DNA from: Thoreauomyces humboldtii
Taxonomy: Eukaryota > Chytridiomycota > Chytridiomycetes > Spizellomycetales > Powellomycetaceae
Direction of reading: 5' to 3'
Assembly (NCBI GenBank): GCA_027596035.1
Contig: JADGJA010000005.1
Location: 1 to 64,000 of the forward strand
DNA: 64,000 nucleotides
The translations under genes were made by a program, and so were the position numbers. The stretch's first letter is position 1; each line of letters starts with the position of its first letter. This document shows positions 11,801 through 25,269 of the stretch, piece by piece. The notes under the pieces are model-generated. The model ran no database searches. It had not been told where the DNA came from and saw only the letters and a list, made by a program, of their open reading frames with translations.

Positions 11801-11836
11801 TTGAACCGGGACTCGTGTACTTGGCGTTGCGCTCAT
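5862..11836 (-). CDS. AK9: Multi-domain adenylate kinase, AK9-like
   Basis: A many-exon gene encodes an estimated 1,600-1,700 residues. Four adenylate-kinase-like domains are visible. Their P-loops are GKPGVGRTT (about 11,710), GGPSSGKST (about 10,170), GAAGSGKST (about 9,090) and GGAKSGKTS (about 7,870). The matching NMP/core motifs are GYVLDGVP, GWVLDGFP, GFLLEGFP and SWIMDGWP. Modules of another type recur after and between them, marked by a YCPV or YCPI motif followed by a Lys-Gly-Tyr region (near 10,350, 9,340, 8,130, 6,940 and 6,620). A long acidic Glu/Asp/Gly insert lies in the first kinase domain (about 10,930-11,110). This matches the AK9 class, nucleoside mono-/diphosphate kinases of cilia-bearing organisms. 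The start chosen is ATG 11836; an in-frame ATG at 12004 would add about 56 residues. The last exon ends at TGA 5862. It lies directly downstream of the dynein gene on the same strand. Confidence 0.8.
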
Positions 11837-12280
11837 TCCTTGGTAGTAAGCAATGCAGCGCTGCTGCAACTTTATGCTTGCACTAGTACTTGCAATCTTT
11901 GGAGACGGGCTTTGACGAGGAGGAGAGAATGGAGAAAGCGGGCCGCTGTCTAAAACTGCCCTTTGGCGCCTTTGGCGGGACTCCGCTCCTCCCGAATGAA
12001 TCATCGTGCGGTCGCTGCTTTCACCCTGCTTTCAAGTTTCCACGGCCTACATGGTTCACATTGCAAGAAACCAGCTCTCGTCAAATTCCTCGATGCCGTA
12101 TGACGGCACCGGACTTGCATAGAGCTAGACTCTAGTGGAGGGAAGAGGAATAAAGTGAACTGTTTGGACAGCCTGGATCGTGACTGCTCGAGGACGCCGG
12201 GGAGGAGATGTATCGAATTTGAATATACAATGGGCGATAAGTACAAGGGTTCAGGAAAGAATATATGTCCCCGCTCTGCA
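11837..12280. other. Intergenic region between dynein 3' end and AK9-like start
   Basis: This 444 bp stretch holds the dynein 3' UTR and the AK9-like promoter. An open frame continues from the AK9-like ATG back to another ATG at 12004, so its lower part may be coding if that start is used. Nothing else was seen. Confidence 0.5.
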
Positions 12281-15200
12281 TTAGGTGTCGGATTGCAGCT
12301 ATGAATGGGTGACGAGTCAGATGCAAACTCCTGGCAAATTTCTTTTCCACACTAACGCTTACCACCATGGCGACGCCGCGGATGATCCAGTGCCGCTGAG
12401 GGAGATCGGTGGGAAGGAACATGTTCAAAACGTAGTTCGTGGAGTGACCCGTCGTGCTAAGCGTTCCCCGTCTCATGCTGGTCTTGTAGATGGGACACTC
12501 GTAGGAACCCTCCCGCATCCGGATGAGCTGCGGGTCGTCCTGGTTGAGCGGCGTGATCAGGATGACCGGCATCGAGTCCGTCAGCTGCTTGGGCGCCTGT
12601 TCTCCGAGTAGGTGCGTCTCGCGATCCCAGCGAGCCCCTTCGATGAAGAGACCGCGCACATAGACACCGTCCTCTGGAGGATCGTTCGGCAACGTGTCGG
12701 TAAGGACCGTGAATGACATGGTCAGCAGGTCGATGGGAATCGAGTACTTGCGAGCATAATTCTGCAAGGTGCCTGAACTGCTAGTGTGAGCAAAGGCGGG
12801 CTGAAAGACCATGGCAAACATCTTACGGTACCTGTCAAGAATGACTGTGTGAAAAAGAATCCAGAAATCCAGAACACAGTCGGCGTCCCGGAGTCAATCC
12901 AATCTTGAAAGAACTTCAGCCGCGCAATAAAATCCGCAATGTACCCGCCCTGAAAGAAGGGATGGGAGGTCAAAGGATAGCCCTCGATTCTGGGTCTCCC
13001 TTAGCTACTCACAAGCGGCTTTAGGGAAGGATACGATTTGCCGGCCCACATTTCAGGAATCTTGCCCAACGTCAAACTTGACGCCACCTCTTCGAGTTCC
13101 TTGTTCATCACCACGAGTCCTTTCAGCGCCTTGACAACGCTTTGAAGGCTGTCTCTCACGATTTTGAGCAGCCGGTTAAACCTGACTAGCTCTTGTACCA
13201 GCACCGTGTTCATGCTCTCCTCGTACTTGACGGGGTACAGCTTTTGCACCGCAGGGACGTCAAAGTCTGCCGGCAGAGAGCTCAATATGCCTCCAACGAT
13301 ATCTCCCAGCATTTCTTCCTTGCTCTTGCCCCCCGCAGCCTCCCCACCGCTTCGTGCTTGTGTCACGATTACCGAAGCAATCAGCAAGTTGGTTTCGGCG
13401 AGATCTTTCGCGATGTCGGCATTTTCATGCATGCCGTACACTTCTGGGTGAGCTGCAAGCGGTAGGGACTTGATGTGATGTAAGTAGGACTCGTGCGAGC
13501 CTTTGGGCGGTGCAAAGTAAATTCCGGATGGAGATAGGCGATGAGCGTCGTCTAGGATCTCAGGAGTATAGTACAGAGAGAGAACGTTCATAAGCGTCCG
13601 TCGATCTCGATCATCGGTGACACGACCCCCATAGTTGCATTCTCCCGCGAGGTACACGAGAGCCTTCCACGGCACTTCCTCGTACTCGTTTAAAAACTGG
13701 CAGAAATACGGATTAGACGCCGTTTTGATCATCAGAAGAAGAGACAGGTTCCTCACCTTTTGCAGCTGCCGAGTGCTGATCCTCAAGTCACTCTCGTTGA
13801 ATTCATAAGGAATGTTCCACCCAAGAGGTCCGAAGTTTCTCCTCTCTTGTACAAGAGCATGAAAAAAGCATAAACCGAAAAGCAACTTTTCCCATGTACT
13901 CTCGACGGACTTTTTGACGCTCTTGAAGAACGCTTCGTCGCTAATGGGATCGCTTGTGTAGCTTCTGAGCAGGTTGGCACGCAGACCTGCGGGAGGCTCG
14001 TTGGTCATCTTCACTCCGTTCTGAAGCAACGTCACGGGGAATCGATCGGATGGGTACGACGTCAACCACAGGCGGAAGTCGTGATGAGTGGTCTCAGGCG
14101 TGAGCTCCTCGCACATCTTCTCAAGGGTGGGCAGCCAGGATACTGCGAGATGGCAGTTTTGAAGTACTACCCAAGTTCCAGCCTTAAGTCCAGCGCGGAG
14201 CATAGCGGCCGCAACAGGTCCTTGGCCTTGCCCCAGAGAAATCGCAGTGAGTTTGTTGCCACCAAAACCTTTGGCTTCGGCAAACTTGAGCAGTCTGTCA
14301 AAAAAGGCTAGATTAGTTATTAGCTCAAAGATTCACGCTCAAACGAAGACTAACCCCGCCATCGGATCGGCTCCCGGGGAAAGAATGAAAATGAGCGGAG
14401 CACAATTATTCGAGTCTCCGTAACTCGCTACGAGGTCAAATTGTGGAGGCTCGATGAACTTTTGCCCCATGCGTCCTTTCACAAACTCCATGATTCCCGG
14501 GACGAGCTTGTCAGGTCGTATGAGTCGCAGAACAATAAGTTTTTGGAAGGCGCTCAGTCGTTGATCCCATCCGCCCGGGTATGCCTCTTTGTGTGGCTCC
14601 GGAGAATCGTAAATTTCTTTCCAGGACGTCGTCTGCTCCTTGAAGGTATTCGTGAAGCCTTTGAAGGTGCCAAACCCGGAGAGTCGGCATACGTCTCCCC
14701 AGCTCTTCTCGCTTAGCCAGTCAGGAGCAGGGTTGGCAGGAAGATCATTATCGATGCCCACTCCTCCAGTCAGGAAAAACATCCATTCTTCTACATCAAT
14801 CTCGCCCTTGCCACGCATTAGACCGATACACAGCAAGAAGGAGAACAGAAGTTTGTCCTTTTTGAAGAGCGATCGGCAGACGTTGCAGTAGAGTGCGTAT
14901 GTAAAGTGGGATCTGAGACTTTCCAGTCGCGTATCGAGGTTCTCAGACTTGTCCGACTCAGCGATAGACTGTAGGAAGATATTGATGAACCAGACAAGCG
15001 AGTATTGATACATAGGCTCGATCTAACAGAAGCCCATGAAGTTAGCTCCGATTCTTCTTCAAGAAGGAATTCCTAGCAACTTACGTTGGCGAGTTCCGCG
15101 ATTACGAAGAAAAGGACCGACGAGTGCGTGGCGATGGGCTTGTAACCTTGCCGGGTTAAATCAATTTGTTTCTCTGTTTCCTCCGCAATCTTTTGCTTTT

Positions 15201-18200
15201 GAGCAATATCGTCGGACAAAACCTTCGAGCTTGTAAGAGCATTGATCGCAGATTCATCCTCCAAAAGGCTGCCCTGACTATTGGACAGAATCGCCAGGAT
15301 CTTGTCCTCAATCTCCTTGAGCTGCTTCTTGTTATTTGCACTGGAGATCACCAGTCTGTTCTTCTCCTCTTCTAGTTCTGGTCGCTCTTTTGCTGCGACA
15401 ATACCCAGCAATTGGTCTTCCAGGCCTTCGGGCGTGATCATGAAGTTGACAATAGTGACTTTCGTCGAAAGCTCGGGTAGATAATGCGGATTACGCAGCT
15501 TCGTCGTAATGTAAAAGCGGAAGTCGGGCGAATATTCGATGACTGCTTCGCCAAGACGGAGGCACATGACACCAGATTGCTTGAAGATCTGCTTCGTTAG
15601 CAGCGGCTCCAAAACCGAGTCGACTTCTTCTCCGATGTTTTCAAGTAACACAGGTGTACCGAACTGGATAGCGTTCTCCAGGGTTCGCACGTAGTCTGAG
15701 TCTGACAGCTTGATCACTGCCAGACGATTGCTCTTTTCCATGTTTTTGATCCACTTGTTAGCCTGGCCCTGCGGATCAATGAATAGCGGCCATCGGCGAG
15801 TCTTCGCTGAGATAATGCCATTGTCACCAGAGAAGCTATCGTTCGGCAGTCCAGCGAGACTCCAGGCTCGAAGTTGGATAGGATCTCCGAGGGTGGCCAC
15901 CAATGAGAAGACGGCCGAGCAGGGAATTCCGCTCGCTACGCAATCCGCATTCCATTCACCGAGACATATCTGTCGGTAAGCCGAGGTAAAGGCCCCGAGG
16001 TATGCAATCACTGCAGCGGCAAGTAGCACATCTCCCGTTAGATTGTTGTAAACGGCTGCCAAAGAGGCCGCAGCATCGGTCCAACGGTCTTTCTCGCCCC
16101 CAAGCCCATTGATGAGCTGCTCGGCTCTGACCAGTTTTTTTCCTGTGAGGTCAACCTGCTTCTCGAGATCGGCCTTTTTCACCGTCATTTCCCGGAAGTT
16201 GGACTCTAAAGCGGCCATCTTGTCCTCCACTTCTTTGAGTTCCGCCTGTTTTTGCGACAAGGTTGCCATCTCAACCGCAAGTTCACCCTCCGCTTTGGCT
16301 AGAGCCTCCTTCTTTGGTCCCACAACCTTGGCAACCACATCGTACTTGTCTAATGCTCGTACCCAGCGACAGAGCCCTTCGGCGGCCCCCGAGGAGTTCT
16401 TGACGACGTTGGGATCGAAGTCTGGGTTGGGCATGTACGTCTTTCGAATTTTCTCCATGATCTTTGGATCGATATTGTCTTTGTCGTACGTTCGAAGTGT
16501 CTGAAGGAAGTGCGAGTCACTAAGCATCTTTTGCGTAGGGCCCCAATAATCTTCGACCATTTTGCCGCTGCCGCCTGGGTCCTTGATTCGTGCCGGCTTG
16601 ATTCCCTTCATGATGCAGATTGCTTCCATAACGAGCTTGACTCCACCCGGAGGGTTCTTCATGCTCTTGACTACAGTGATATCCTGTGGCTTAAGGGTGT
16701 CGAGCGCTTCCAGCGCGCTCTCTAGAGCTGGGATAGCCTCCGACAAATCCGCCTCGCAATCGTCCTTGATAACCTTTGCTTCACCAGCCTTCTTATTTGC
16801 GGTGGCCTCGTCAACCTTCACGACAGATCGCTTCTTTTCGACTTCGATACTTTCTCTCTCAATGACAATCAAGAGCTTGTCAGTCTCGATTTGAGTTTGC
16901 ACAAGCTGCGGTTGGAGGTCATTGAGTTCTTTTTGCATGATAGCCACTTGGCTGGAGGCGCTTGCGAGCTGATCCAGACCCGTCACGTATCGTCCCTTGA
17001 GCGTGTCAATCTCCTTTCGCTTTGCTTCGAGCAACGTCTTGTACGTCTGAATAAGCTCCAAGTAGCTGGTGGGCGTAACATAATTGTGCCGTCGTAGTCC
17101 TTCGTAGTACTTTTCAGATAGGAGTCGACTCCCTGTATGGAACGCCTTGCACATCTTGACTACAGCCGGACGCACCTCTGGGGTGAGCTCGACGTCTTCG
17201 AGAAACTTCATAGCGACAATCTCGAGAGCGTCCTCTGGCCATGCCTGGAACCAGTCGATGGTGCAGCAGTTGACCAGTGATGGGAACATACGGAGTCTAT
17301 TGCGGAAGGCATCGCCGATAGGTGACATGCAAAGCACGATATGGAGATTTTCCTTACAGCGAGCGATGAACTGACTGTAGAGGGCAGCGGGAGATGCATC
17401 CATTTTGGGATTGTCTTTGGCTAGCGCAGTCCGGACCTGCTCGATAACGGCGGCTTTTTCGTCTGACGGGAAAATGTTGGGAACCTCTCCGGCGTTGAGC
17501 ATATTGTTGATATCTTCGAGGAAAGACTCCAGCTGCAGCTGTGTATCGCTGAAAAGGAACACCGAAGGGACTCCCTTTGCTCCCGCTGTTATAAGTATCT
17601 TCTTGAGGTCCTCTCTCCATTCGTTGATACCATAAGACTTGGAGATCTCCACTTGGAAAATCTGGTACTCTGCCATGTAAGCTGCGAGTTTCGTGAGACT
17701 CTGACGACCGCTGCCTCCCACTCCAACAAGGAGTGCGTGGCCGGCAGGCTGTTTCAAGATACGCGCGATTCGCGACACGTGCTCGATGGCAAAGCGAAAG
17801 ATGACCAGGTTCATCGGCGCCTTTGTGATCTGATTGTACTCGTCTAGACGGGCCTTAATGACTTCTGAGATCTTCGACACATCCATGACCTCTTCGTAGA
17901 ATCTTACGGCCGCATCTGGCTGTGTGTAATCGCCGAACATCAATGAGCGCATGTCATCGTCTTCAATTTGACCGTCCTTGTTGGAATCGAGGTGTGCAAA
18001 TAATTCCTCGAACCGAGTACCAAAGTGCCGTGCGGTGAGATCTTTGACTGTGGTAAAGAACCACGAGCGGTCCGAGTCATCTACTAGGCGGTCATAGAAT
18101 ACTCGGTAAACCTCATGACACCATAATCGGATCATCTTGGGTGCTTCGGTGAAGCGATCGGCACTGGTGAGCAGAAGACCCTGAACCACTCGCGAAAAGT

Positions 18201-21200
18201 CTCGCAGGTTGAAGACATAATGAGACTTTGCGGGTGTTGGCAGCAAGCTTGCAATAGAGATGTTATAGAGGTCCAGAGTAGAGGAGATGAGCTTGTCCTT
18301 CAAGGCAACTACGGCTGGTTGGAAGCCGTTGCTGGTGAGATGCCACTCCACAATTGTCGCAAAGATCTGCTTCATGGTTGTCTCCTCAAATGTAGTGATA
18401 CCGATGGTGTTGAAATGCCGCAAGAATCGGGACGTGACTGGGTTTCGCCCGCCCCCAGGTGGACCCATCGCGGCTACAAATTGAATATCCACCAGTTGCA
18501 TGGCAGACGTGTCCTTGAGGTCGTACCAAAGTCCAATATCCATCCACTGTCGCAGCAGCTCAACGGGCGGCTGAGCACCGTACTTCTCACGAGCAGGCAT
18601 GTTCAAGTCATCAACAAAGATGACGCACTTCTGGCCGTGTGGTGGCCCAAAAACTCCACGCCGACGCTTGTCAAGCTTGCTGAGGATAATATCCTGGACC
18701 TGATTTGCACTAGTCTGTGCGGAAAAGTTGATGAAGACCGGGGTGTACTCTTTTGCAAGCCCTGACAGTAGCTTGTTGTTCACGTAGACCGTCTTTCCGG
18801 TGCCGGTAGGTCCGACAAACAAGACTTGCTTGCCATGCGTAATGAAAAGATCCAGAAGATATCCATACCGAGCCGTATCGACGGTCGGTACGGTAATTGA
18901 GTTAAATTTGGTTTTAGGGGCAATCTCAAACTTCCCAATGGTGTCGGTCCACAGCTTCCATCCTCCGCCCATCTTGCGTTCTTTTTCGAACACGTAGTCG
19001 TATACAAGCCCCGCGCCAGGAATAGGCTTGTCGATCTTAACGTTGCGTGGTGGCGGGTGTTCCGAGTTGTTGCCGTCGACGAGCTGACGGAAGAAGAAAT
19101 CGAACTTCCTTCTGGACTCTCCATCAATTGTCCCTCCAAGAGCCCACACAGCGGAAAAGAGGAAGATGCAGTGAATCCAAAGCGTCTGAATGTTGGGAGG
19201 AAGGGCTTCGGAAGGGGCCCGGTCCGCGCTGAACTCATCCATTTGACATGAGATAAGGTTCATGAGAGTAACTGCCAGGTTGATCGGGCTGATGGCTACA
19301 AACTCGCGAGTCTCTGTGCGCACGAATTCGATGGCTGGGGGAACCAGCCAGTCGAAAAGCGATTCCAACAACTGCTTTTGCTCAGGTCCCAGCGTAGTAG
19401 GGACCGTCGCCAGCCAAGAAATCATTAGAGGGCGCCATCCCAATGAGTCCGGTTCCATGTAAATCATTCCGCAACGCGAAACCGTGGCAGGAGAGGCTAC
19501 AGCTAGATCTGCTACCTCGAATTGCATGCTCATAGTCGATGACATTGTCATGATCTCTCCGCTTGTAAGGCACAGTTTTTTGTTATCGTCAAGAACAGTG
19601 TTCATGTTTTCGATCCAAATCGCATCGACAGGTCCGTCAAAAATGATCCAGCGGCGCTCGATCGTTCCCTGAGCAGCAAATGAGCGGAAGGTGGTGGCAA
19701 GAATTCCATCGGTCCATTCATGGGTAATGGCATCGAATTGCCCATAAAGCTGCCCCATTGTGATCGACTTTGGGTTGATTACACGATACTCGACTTTCTT
19801 TTCTCCGAGCGCTTTTGCTGCCATTTCGTTCATTGCGGCAGCCAGCACGCGGTAGGCCGTTGTTTTACCAGACCAGGGCTGGCCGACGATCATGTACCCG
19901 TGTCGGATGCACATCATCTCGTAAGTCTGGATGATCTTTTCCAACGCGCTGTCCACAGGCTGCAAGTTCATCTTTGCCATGTTGGCAGTGATAGCAGCCA
20001 TTAAATGTCGATAATCGGGAGTGGGAAGGTCTACCCGAGGGAATAAATCCGCCGAGATAGCTTTGAACAACGGAATATCCTGGGTCAAAAACTTGGGCAA
20101 GTTGACGTCGTTAATGGAACGGAGCATAATGATGTGCTCGTTCTCGCCAGGGTACCGCAGCTTGAGGTTTCCAGCGGCGGTCAAGACCGCCTTCACAGCT
20201 CGCATGCCATAATCGTAGTGATCCTGCGAGGAGAGTTGCTCCGAGCAGAGTTTGTAGGTAGCAACGATCTTTCGAGCGAGGGTACGTGCCTCGACGAATC
20301 CATACGAGTAGAGTGAGATTTCCGCAATCAGAGCGTAGTCGGGTACCATCATGGCCACAGGACGGAACAAAGCTTTCAAGTTGTCAGGAAGTTCAGATCT
20401 ACCTGCATATCCAGGGTTCATAGTGATAAACACTGAGCATCCAGTATTCAAGGAAATAGTTGTTCCCTCGAACACAAACTTCTCGACTTTGGCCACGACC
20501 GCACGCTGGATCGTCAGGATCTGCTGCGCAACGACCGAAAGCACTTCGAGGTCGATACGATTGAATTCATCGAAGCACGCCCAGGCTCCGGAAGATGCTA
20601 GCCCCTTGAAGAACTTGCCCATGGCAATGTAATCCAGACCATCCGAACAATTGAACACAACACAAGCTTTTGCAATGGCTTTCGCAAGATCCTTCACGGA
20701 CTCCGTCTTTCCCGTACCAGCAGGACCCTCTGGAGCACCGCCAAGATTCAGATCCAAGGCGCCAATCAGTGTTCGGTAACACCTATCGGTAAGCGGTGTG
20801 ATAACCAATCGAGCCGAATTTCCTAGATATTCGTGACCATACTTGAGAGTAGCGTTGATCATGCGGACCTGCACGTCTTCCTCCTCCCAGTAGTACCGAA
20901 GCTGGGACAGCCAACCAAAGTCGTTTTCTTGCGTTACCTCCTGTCCCTCCAATTCGGCGACAACGTCTCGAGCGTGAACATCAATGACAACCAGTGCCGA
21001 CAGTGTGGATCGTGCTACGGGACTGAGATCGCCTCTTACGAGAGCGACAGTCTCCTCAAGCTGCTTCGTGCAAAGCTCCTTGTACGCCTTTAGACCAGCA
21101 ACACCGCCGCTTCGCATCGCTTCCGTGACTTCTTTGGTCCAGAATATCTGGCTGACGCAGATAACGACCTGACCGGGCCATTCGAGAACCCATTTGGCTC

Positions 21201-24200
21201 GGGGAGTCTCGACGTACGCCTTGAGTGCATTGCTGACCTGTTGATGCACTGAAGACTGCATAACTTTTTCAACCTGCAGGAGCCACTTTTCCACGGCTCC
21301 TTTGGCAAGGGCCGGCTCAATGACTTCTTTGAGCCGCACCCGTTCCCCTTCGCTAGAACACATGGCGATGATGCGGGTATTGTCTTGAAAGGTAAGGCTG
21401 GAGATTCCCTCGAAACACTTCTTGAGATGAGGCTGGACACGCATTGGGTCTTTCGTCTCTGCCAGGATTTCGAGAAGTTCGTCGTTGGAAAGGAAAAAGA
21501 ATCGAGGAAAGAACAGTCGCTTTTTCTCGAGGTACTCGTTGAGTCCTTTTTGGATATCTTCGAGAAGTGCATTGCTCTCGTTGAGCTTAGCAAGCATTCC
21601 AGGGACAGTTGCAACCGCAAGAATCTTTGGATTCTCAACTGTGCTGGTCATCATGTCTCGCCATGTTTTATCTACAACGCGGAACTTCTTTCCTTCCGTG
21701 GGCATCGCGGCCATGATGTCTTCGCTGGTAAAGATGGGTTCAAGGTACAGCCAGGTGGCCTGCACCTTGAGCCATGCATCTATGATCTCCTGAATCGTCA
21801 CAAGAGTGGTCTCCCATTGCTTGACGTCTTCTTCGATAGGCTTTACGAACGGAGAGCCGCGCATGGTCTGAACTTTGACGATTTGATCGTCGAGGAGGGC
21901 CTGAACCTCCTCGAGCGACGACAGAATTCGCGTTCCTGTATCCTTGTATTCAACACAGTTGAAAACAAGTGGTTCCCATTCCTCGCGCATCTTTGTAAGG
22001 GTTTTTTGCAGCGAGAACTCTTTGGAAGCTGCGTCCGAGATAGACTCGAATTGAGGGAGAAATTGCTCGAGATTCAGGTCTATGACCTTCGTGAGACTCG
22101 TAGTTTCGTCTGGATGGATAGGCTCTCCCACGATTTCTGCCATGGCATCCCAATGGCGATCGCGCAGGCCTGGATTTCGCAAAATGCTGATCAAAGGCAG
22201 ATGCGCTTTAAATCTGTCGAGGCGATTTTTGACGTTCTCCGCAACCTTCCGTGGTACAGGTTGTTCGGAAAAGGTTTTGGTGAGCTTGAACATGATACGG
22301 AACATGCTTTGCACGGCTTCTTCCACGACTTCAGCGTTGAGATCTTTGAAAGCTCCGTTCATCCAACGAGCGTGCTCGGTTTGAAATACGGAAGTGGTTT
22401 CCCACAGTTGCTTATACGGTGCCAGAAGGTCCGTCGTTGACTGCAGCTTACCAAAAGCTGTTTTGTCCCACTCAAGAAGCTCCTCTTCAGAATTTGTGCG
22501 CCTTGTAACTTCCTCTAGATCTTTGAGTTTGGCCTCCAGAGTTTTGATCTTCTTGAGGTACTCTGGAAGCTCCGACATGATTCCATAATCTTGGAATTTC
22601 TGGGCAGCCTCAAAGCACTCATCAAGCTCGTCGTTGGTGGATTGAATCTTTGCTTTAAGATCTTCTTGTGCCTTCGCCTTCTTCTGAAGCATTCGCTTCT
22701 TGCTGAGGTCGAATATGGGCATGATTCGTCCGGGCCATGTGAAGGTCACTCCATTCAACTTGATATCTTCCTCGCTCATGAGAGCGTAGGTCAAGAGGAA
22801 GTCGAGACGCTTCTTGCCTTTGGTAATCTCGTCACGCAATGCGACAACGTCCCGCGTCTTCGCATTGTCCACGTATTTCATGAGCTCTACTAGCTCCTCC
22901 GTATCCGCCGGTGCCTTCATCGCTTTCGCAGATATCTTCTCGTAAGACTCGCAAATGCTGAGATATGAAGATTCATCAGACCTCAAGTATTCTCAAAAAA
23001 CGTTCTTTGCCCCTCGAAACTCACCTGAGGTTGAGCTTCCTGTTCAAATCTGCGACTTGATCTACGAGCCTCTGCACAAGTTGCTGAGCCTTCGCCGTGA
23101 GCTCGGTTTTTAGAGCATCGCACTCCAAAAAAATCATGCTGAAACGAACTATTGACGGGGTTGCGGCGATTTCTTCGATCGTCTTGTTCAGTTTTCTGAT
23201 TTCCTAGGTAGTAAAGTTAGCAATCGAATCACCTGATTAACGATCACGACATGTTAGCTTACTGATTCGTAGTCGTCAAGGTCATGCTTCTCTCTCAAGA
23301 AGTCTTCGATTCGCTTTTCGGCCTTGGTGGTGAGCAACGCTTTGTACTTGTCGTAGCTAAGCAGGTGCTTCTGGGGTGCTATGGTATTTTTTGCCACAAT
23401 GCTACGGACATATCGACCTTCCCCGATTCGATCGTCATCCATTGTCATTGCAGGCAAGAACAATGATTCGCTGGCGAGACTCGTAAACAATTTTGTCTCC
23501 ACCCTAGGTATGTCTCGCACTGCCTGAACCATCTCCTCTAAGATCGAGACAGTCAGTGTCTCCAGCTCCAGTAGCGGGGGGTCAAAGCGGATCTGGGCAC
23601 CGGAAATCACGAGGCGGACGTTAAAGAGAGACGTATCGGAAGATGCCGTCGCAAACTTCGTGAAAAATGTCTCAAACTCATCCAGGGATGCGAACATCAT
23701 GGACCATAATTGGTTCGACATAAGTGCACAAACGGATTTGAAAAATGCATCAAGCCTCCGGAAGCCAACGTCGGTATCAGAACATCCAGTAGCAATGCTG
23801 TACCACTGCTCCTTCGTGTTGAAGAAGGTGGTTGCGACGGTGGGGATCCACTCGTTGAGCATTTTGGCTTTGAATGCCATACATTGGGCTTTGATGATAG
23901 CCTGAAACTCTTCGACCGTCATCGGAAGTACAGCTGGCGTAAAAACGCTCATGTCCACCACTTTTGAGTTTTTGATTTGACCGAAGATGCCAAGAACCTC
24001 CAGCATGATTGGGTTTGTGATGAATAAATTCTCTGCGATGCTGCTTTTAGCAGTGAGGACTTGATCGTGCCAAGGTACTGGTGCCCGCGTAATTCGCGGC
24101 GCATACGGTTTGAGGAAAGGTGGAATACAAAGTCGGAGCTGCTCACTAGGGTCGAGGAGGATATAGTCAATGATGCTACGTTTCAGAGCAGTTCCATAAT

Positions 24201-25269
24201 CTTCGTTGATTTCCTTGAGAACAGATGTTCTAGTCTCCGCCAAATGATCGTTGGTAAGAAGAAGCGCAGGCACATGAACCTGAACAGCGTCTAAGGTCGC
24301 CTTTTCCATTGGAGCAGTGGCATTGAGTGGGATGGACTTTGAAACATAGTACCAATATCGATGCTCGCCGGTAAGCTGCTTGGCGATATTGTCCGAATCG
24401 CGATCGAATGGATCAAGATCTGGTGCGTCTACGTGCGATGGTAATGCACTATTCTCGATGGGAGGGTACTCATTTGCAATACGGGAGTATGGCGAGACAG
24501 GTCTGCTGACAATTTCCAGCGTGGCTCGCTCCTGAGCCCAGTCAGAGCTAACCGTTCTGAGTGATAACCGAGAATGATCAGCTGGCTCCCCAAGAGTTTG
24601 CTGAATAGACAGTTCCGTATAGTCTTACCGGCGTCCCGATTTTGGACGTTTTGCTCTCGCACTTTGAAGGACTATGGAATGTGATTTAGCAAGTTGCCCC
24701 CTTACGTTTCTTTTGCGTCTGATGGTTACCTCGCTCGGGCTCGCGCTTTGGTGAAGGCGGAATGGACGGCATCTGCTTAATGCTAAGATTCGCCGCCCCA
24801 GGGCTGTAATTATTTCCGATGGAGTCTGAAACGGATCGCGCATAGCGTTCTTCTTTGAAAGGCGCCGCCCTCGTCCATGAAAAGTATTTCAGTAATGGCG
24901 GTAGGTTCGCTGTGGCTGGGTCGATGGCTGGCGCTGGCGGCTCTTCGGCCGGAATCATCGTCCCCCTTCGTGTGTCGCCAGGTTTCCGCGTCTTCGGAGG
25001 CGGGGCTACCGCCTTATTTGCTCCCACAAGAACACCAATCAGGCCGGCGAAGTCTAGTTTGAATCCCTAAAATCGCCAGGGTCAATACGATATCGAAGCT
25101 CCATTAGGGTCAGCGCGCCAGCAGCTCGTACCCCTTTGGGAGCTGCCGATGTTGCTCGTGTGTCGCCCCCGGCCGGCTGCTCGGCAGTGCCAGTGCGCGT
25201 GACATTTTCTGTATCGGTGAGGAACCCTGGGCTCGAGATCGAGTGTTCTCTAGCTAGCGGTTCCTCCAT
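12281..25269 (-). CDS. DNAH7: Axonemal inner-arm dynein heavy chain, DNAH7-type
   Basis: This is a single-headed axonemal dynein motor of roughly 4,000 residues, dominated by one exon of about 7.9 kb (22986-15073). AAA P-loops are clear: GPAGTGKTE (AAA1, about 20,715), GQPWSGKTT (AAA2, about 19,875), GPTGTGKTV (AAA3, about 18,805) and GVGGSGRQS (AAA4, about 17,715). The stalk and microtubule-binding region follows around 16,900-16,000, with a [12 protein letters not shown] segment like DNAH7. An EF-hand loop ([12 protein letters not shown]) lies between AAA3 and AAA4. The C-terminus reads [15 protein letters not shown] then [10 protein letters not shown], and a final 18-nt exon (12298-12281) adds LQSDT and the stop. 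The N-terminus is Pro/Ser-rich; ATG 25269 is used, with an intron spliced from a GTACGA donor near 25,127. The product drives flagellar beating as part of an inner dynein arm. Confidence 0.93.

Noticed and set aside
21385..22440. A 351-codon plus-strand frame
   Set aside because: It lies antisense to the dynein tail, which is strongly conserved on the minus strand. It is a shadow of codon bias.
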